DNA of 64,000 nucleotides from Variovorax sp. Root318D1. GTDB taxonomy: Bacteria; Pseudomonadota; Gammaproteobacteria; Burkholderiales; Burkholderiaceae_C. Location: contig NZ_LMCQ01000025.1 of NCBI RefSeq assembly GCF_001424835.1, forward strand, positions 1 to 64,000, in the 5' to 3' direction. The notes beneath the pieces are model-generated. The model was not told the DNA's origin. It made no database searches and saw nothing but the letters and a program-made list of their open reading frames with translations. A program made the translations under genes and the position numbers. Shown in pieces: positions 60,799 through 64,000 of this stretch (the first letter of the stretch is position 1; the number at the start of each line of letters is the position of its first letter).

Positions 60799-61473
60799 TC
60801 AGCCGCGCCAGCGGCGCACCAGTTCGGCCGAATCCATCACGAGGCCGAGGTGCAGCGACACCATCGCGAGTGCCGCGCTCTCCAGGTGCGCATCGGTGCC
60901 GCGCACCAAGTCCCGCATCACGATCACGCGGTAGTTGTGGTTGTTGGCGTCGAAGGCCGTGTTGAGTACGCAGCAGTCGGTGAAGCCGCCGTTCAGCACC
61001 ACCGTCTCGATGCGCTGGTTGCGCAGCAGAAAGTCGAGGTCGGTCGGATAGAAGGCTGACAGCCGGCGCTTGGTCTCCACGCGCATGTCCCCGGGCTCGA
61101 CGCGCGTCACCCACTCGGTCCAGCGCGAGCCTTCGATGGCATGCGCATCGGCGTTCGGAATCGCGCCCACGTGCAGCGGAAAGGTGCGGCGCCAGGCCGA
61201 CGGAATGCCTTGGACGTCGTCCACGCCGCCAGGCCGCAGCACCGACTTGACGTGCACGATGCGAACGCCCAGCGCGCGCGCCGAATCATGAAAGCTGTCG
61301 ATGGGCGCCACCACGTCGCGCGCCCGCGGCGCGGGGCACGGGCAGTCGGGGCTGTCGTCCAGATGGCCGCGGTGCATGTCGATGGACACGACCGCGGTGG
61401 TGGCCGGGTTCAGGTAATCGGCGAACTGCGCCGCGTCGAGCTCGCGCTCTTCGTCGTAGACCCAGGCCTTCAT
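60799..61473 (-). CDS. Isochorismatase-like cysteine hydrolase
   Basis: 224 residues. The fold's catalytic set is visible: Asp32 in VVSIDMHRGH, a lysine near VHVKSVLRPGG or ETKRRLSAF, and the nucleophile in GGFTDCCVLNTAFDANNHN. Such enzymes hydrolyse amides including nicotinamide, ureidoacrylate, biuret and N-carbamoyl compounds. The ATG overlaps the stop of a nucleoside-type permease gene, so it probably acts on an imported nitrogen compound. The exact substrate is not predictable. Confidence 0.88.
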   Translation of the reverse strand: MKAWVYDEERELDAAQFADYLNPATTAVVSIDMHRGHLDDSPDCPCPAPRARDVVAPIDSFHDSARALGVRIVHVKSVLRPGGVDDVQGIPSAWRRTFPLHVGAIPNADAHAIEGSRWTEWVTRVEPGDMRVETKRRLSAFYPTDLDFLLRNQRIETVVLNGGFTDCCVLNTAFDANNHNYRVIVMRDLVRGTDAHLESAALAMVSLHLGLVMDSAELVRRWRG

Positions 61474-62402
61474 CGCCGTTCCTCCCGCACATAGGGCTGG
61501 CCGAGCGCGCCGGGTTCATCGTCGCCGCCGCGCCGGGCCAGTGCCACCCAGACCATCACGCCCAGCGTCACGGCATACGGCGTCATCATCACGAAGTACT
61601 GCGGCAGCTGCACGCCAGCCGCCGCAAGCTGCGGAATCAGCGCCTCGATGCAGCCGAACAACAGGGCGCCCACCAGCGCCTTCCATGGCGACCAGCGCGC
61701 GAAGATCACCAGCCCCACGGCGATCCAGCCGCGCCCGCCGGTCATGCCCGCGATCCAGAGCTTGGTGCTGACCACCGAGATGTACGCGCCGGCCAGGCCC
61801 ACCAGCGCCGCGCCCGCGAGCACCGCCGCCAGCCGCCACAGGGCGACGCGGAGGCCGGCCGCATCGGCCGCCTGCGGGTTCTCGCCCACCGCCCGCAACC
61901 GCAGCCCGGTCGAGGTGCGCGAGAAGAACCAGGCCACCGCAACGAAGATCGGCAGCGTGAGCCACACCATGGCGTTCTGTTCGAACAGCCGGCCCACGCC
62001 GGGCAGCAGCGACAGCGGCCACAGCGCCATGCCGCCGATGCCTTCGGTGGCGTGGTTGGTCCATTCGGCCAGCGAGCCGACGAGCGCCGTGAGGCCCTGG
62101 CAGAAGAACACCAGCGCGAGCCCCGCGATCACCTGGTTCACGCGCAGCCAGATCACCATCACCGCGAACAGCAGCGAGACCGCGCTGGCCGCGAGCATGG
62201 CCAGCACCAGCGACACGGCCGGTTGCCCGAGCGCCAGCTGCGCGCCGATGCCGGCCAGCGCGCCGACCAGCATCAGCCCTTCGGCGCCGAGCGAGAGCAC
62301 GCCCGCGCGCTCGCTGATGATGAGCCCCAGCGCTGCGAGTGCGTACGGCACCGCAAAGTCCGGCGTGCTTGCGAGCCAGTTGAGAACAACGCTTCCGCTC
62401 AT
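61470..62402 (-). CDS. ABC transporter permease, nucleoside/BMP type
   Basis: 310 residues with about eight membrane segments, from the ATG at 62402. It shows GLIISERAGVLSLGAEGLMLVGAL and VGENPQAADAAGLRVALWR, features of the second permease (YufQ-like) of purine nucleoside importers. Its start overlaps the stop of the other permease gene (ATGA) and its end overlaps the hydrolase gene. Confidence 0.92.
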   Translation of the reverse strand: MSGSVVLNWLASTPDFAVPYALAALGLIISERAGVLSLGAEGLMLVGALAGIGAQLALGQPAVSLVLAMLAASAVSLLFAVMVIWLRVNQVIAGLALVFFCQGLTALVGSLAEWTNHATEGIGGMALWPLSLLPGVGRLFEQNAMVWLTLPIFVAVAWFFSRTSTGLRLRAVGENPQAADAAGLRVALWRLAAVLAGAALVGLAGAYISVVSTKLWIAGMTGGRGWIAVGLVIFARWSPWKALVGALLFGCIEALIPQLAAAGVQLPQYFVMMTPYAVTLGVMVWVALARRGGDDEPGALGQPYVREERR

Positions 62403-63550
62403 CGCGCCGCCTCCCCGCCCACGCGGCGCAGCCGGTGGCGAATGAAGAAATCGCTCGACGCTACGCACACCACGACGATGGCCTGGATCAGCTGCACCAT
62501 CGAGAACGGCACCTGGTAGAACACCTGCAGGCTGCGGCCGGTGACGAACAAGGCCGCCACCAGCAGCGCCACCACGGTGGCCGACAGCGGGTTGTTGCGC
62601 GCGAGAAAGGCAATCAGGATGCCCGAGAAGCCGTAGCCCTGGTAGAAGGCCTGCGTGAGCCGCCCTTCCTGGCCCGAGGCCACAGCAAAGCCCGCGAGCC
62701 CGGCCATCGCACCCGACAGCAGCACGGCGCCATAGATGGTGCGGCGCACCGGCACGCCGTTGGCATGCGCCACGCGCGGATTGGCATCGACGAAGCGCAG
62801 GTACAGCCCGGCGCGGCTCACGCTCACCAGCCACCACGCGAAGAGCGCCACCACGGCCGCCAGCACGATCGCGCTGCTCACGCCGGCGCCCAGTTCGGGC
62901 AGCCGCTCGAAGAGGCGGAACTGCGGCGAATAGGGAAAGTTGTCCTTCGGGTCCTTCCAGCTGCCATAGACGAGGTGAAGCAGGAAGTTGGCCGCCATGT
63001 AGTTGAGCATCAGCGTGGAGATGATCTCGTTCACGCCGAGCCTGATCTTGAGCCACGCCGGCCCCAGCACCCAGAGCAGTCCGCAGCCGATGGCAGCCGC
63101 GAACATCAGCGGCAGGCGCAGCGGTTCGGGCCCGATCTGCCACACCGAAACGGCCGTGGCGCCAACGGCGCCCCAGATCATCTGGCCCTCGAGCCCCAGG
63201 TTCCAGAAGCGCGCGCGAAACGCCAGCGAGCCGGCCAGGCCCACGAGGATCATGGGCGCGGCCTGGAACAGCACGGCGCGAAAGTTCTGGCCGTCAAAGA
63301 AAGTCTGCATCACGAACTCGTTGGCGAGCTCGTCCGCGGGAACACCGGCAGCCACAAGAATGGCGGCGGAAATCGCCAGCCCGACCAGGAGCGCTGCCGC
63401 AAGGATCAGCGCCTGCCGCCGCCATCCCATGTGCTGGCGAATCTCGAGCGCATAGCGCCGGCGCGCCAGCGGCTGGCGCCGCGCGCGCTGCGCCGCGTCC
63501 GAATCGGTTTGCGCTGGCTGCGCGATGGCGGCGAGTGACGCGTCAGCCAT
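62399..63550 (-). CDS. ABC transporter permease, nucleoside/BMP type
   Basis: 383 residues from the ATG at 63550. A hydrophilic N-terminus of about 45 residues precedes roughly nine membrane segments. LAFRARFWNLGLEGQMIWGA and VNEIISTLMLNYMAANFLLH are the conserved segments of YufP-like nucleoside permeases. It begins 8 bases inside the ATPase gene and forms the heterodimer partner of the following permease. Confidence 0.92.
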   Translation of the reverse strand: MADASLAAIAQPAQTDSDAAQRARRQPLARRRYALEIRQHMGWRRQALILAAALLVGLAISAAILVAAGVPADELANEFVMQTFFDGQNFRAVLFQAAPMILVGLAGSLAFRARFWNLGLEGQMIWGAVGATAVSVWQIGPEPLRLPLMFAAAIGCGLLWVLGPAWLKIRLGVNEIISTLMLNYMAANFLLHLVYGSWKDPKDNFPYSPQFRLFERLPELGAGVSSAIVLAAVVALFAWWLVSVSRAGLYLRFVDANPRVAHANGVPVRRTIYGAVLLSGAMAGLAGFAVASGQEGRLTQAFYQGYGFSGILIAFLARNNPLSATVVALLVAALFVTGRSLQVFYQVPFSMVQLIQAIVVVCVASSDFFIRHRLRRVGGEAAR

Positions 63551-64000
63551 GGTCCACCATCGCCTGTCCAATGGCCTGCCGGTCGGCGGGCTGCGCGAAC
63601 TCGCCGGCAATGCGGCCGCGCGCCATCACGCCCACGCGGTCGGCGAGTTGCAGCACCTCGTCGAGGTCTTCGCTGATCAGCAGCACCGCGGCACCGCCGT
63701 CACGCGCGGCGCGCAGGCGCGCATGCACCTCGGCGCTCGCGCGCACGTCGAGCCCGCGGCTCGGGCTGTGCGCCAGCACCAGCGAGGGCGACTTGCCGAA
63801 CTCGCGCGCGAGCACCAGTTTTTGCGCATTGCCGCCGGAGAGCAGCGCGGCCTTCTGCGCCACCGAGCGCACCCCCAGCACGTCGAAGGCGCGCACCGCT
63901 TCCTGCGTGTCTTCCTGGATGCGGCCGCGCCGCAGATGCCATGCCGGACCGTAGCGCCCCGTGTGCACGCGGCCGATGGCGTAGTTCTCGGCCACCGACA
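63543..64000 (-). CDS. ABC transporter ATP-binding protein, C-terminal part
   Basis: About 150 residues are in the window; the gene continues beyond the right edge. The signature LLSGGNAQKLVLAREFG, a Walker B region LVLAHSPSRGLDVRAS (Asp and Glu of the usual LxxDEPT replaced by AHSPS) and ISEDLDEVLQLADRVGV identify the second cassette of a tandem nucleoside-transport ATPase. In this subfamily the second cassette often has altered catalytic residues. The substrate-binding protein gene is probably further out. Confidence 0.9.
   Translation of the reverse strand, partial: SVAENYAIGRVHTGRYGPAWHLRRGRIQEDTQEAVRAFDVLGVRSVAQKAALLSGGNAQKLVLAREFGKSPSLVLAHSPSRGLDVRASAEVHARLRAARDGGAAVLLISEDLDEVLQLADRVGVMARGRIAGEFAQPADRQAIGQAMVDHG

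Overview
The window looks like a chromosomal segment of a high-GC betaproteobacterium of the family Comamonadaceae, most like Variovorax. This rests on the ribosomal protein sequences, the tuf-rpsJ order, the regulatory-type PTS and the very GC-rich codon use; it was not checked by any search. No rRNA, tRNA, CRISPR array, transposase or phage gene was seen. Coding density is very high, and no gene-free stretch exceeds about 250 bases.

Layout. 1-8167: end of tuf, then rpsJ and the rest of an S10-type ribosomal operon (rplC-D-W-B, rpsS, rplV, rpsC, rplP, rpmC, rpsQ). A terminator, a putative metallopeptidase lipoprotein gene, a small exported-protein gene and a new promoter lie between rpsJ and rplC. 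8181-11827: peroxiredoxin, GNAT acetyltransferase, cytochrome b561 and c-prime type genes, a TlpA-like thiol-disulfide protein and a lipoprotein. 12008-14491: EIIA(Man)-HPr-EI, a PTS phosphorelay with no local permease. 14632-18211: small exported proteins, a Spy/CpxP-like protein, a DUF4260-like membrane protein and an OmpR/EnvZ-type two-component system. 18319-22570: an oxidoreductase, exporters and an AraC regulator.

22551-32874 is one long minus-strand run, read from right to left: a class IV aminotransferase, DUF493 (YbeD), lipB, lipA, then a glycosyltransferase, a PIG-L-like protein, APS kinase (CysC), a sulfotransferase, a Gfo/Idh/MocA dehydrogenase, a DegT/DnrJ aminotransferase, an adenylate-forming ligase and an anion-type transporter. 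Nearly all neighbours overlap or nearly touch, so a small sulfated/amino-glycan (or glycoconjugate) pathway appears translationally coupled to the lipoate genes. This is the most system-like novelty in the window.

33032-40788: the complete F1Fo ATP synthase operon (atpI-B-E-F-H-A-G-D-C), with an extra lipoprotein gene between atpG and atpD. 40938-46993: a ROK regulator, a sugar ABC transporter (ATPase, permease, binding protein) and an oxidoreductase, a typical carbohydrate-use cluster. 47177-50982: two related proteins of unknown function, NAD synthetase and a DUF3617-like protein. 51053-57793: the ligase-associated DNA repair set (MBL exonuclease, ATP-dependent ligase, Lhr-like helicase, PdeM phosphoesterase), with an antisense thioredoxin-2 gene between the last two. 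Paired palindromic repeats punctuate this region, and two pairs are translated as parts of repair proteins. 57915-60794: two TPM-domain proteins, LemA and an NAD(P)-binding protein. 60799-64000: a cysteine hydrolase coupled to a nucleoside-type (BMP family) ABC importer that runs off the right edge.

Most predicted long reading frames on the strand opposite known genes are GC-driven shadows and were left out. Start sites were chosen from family alignments held in memory, Shine-Dalgarno spacing and stop/start overlaps, so several could shift by a few codons.
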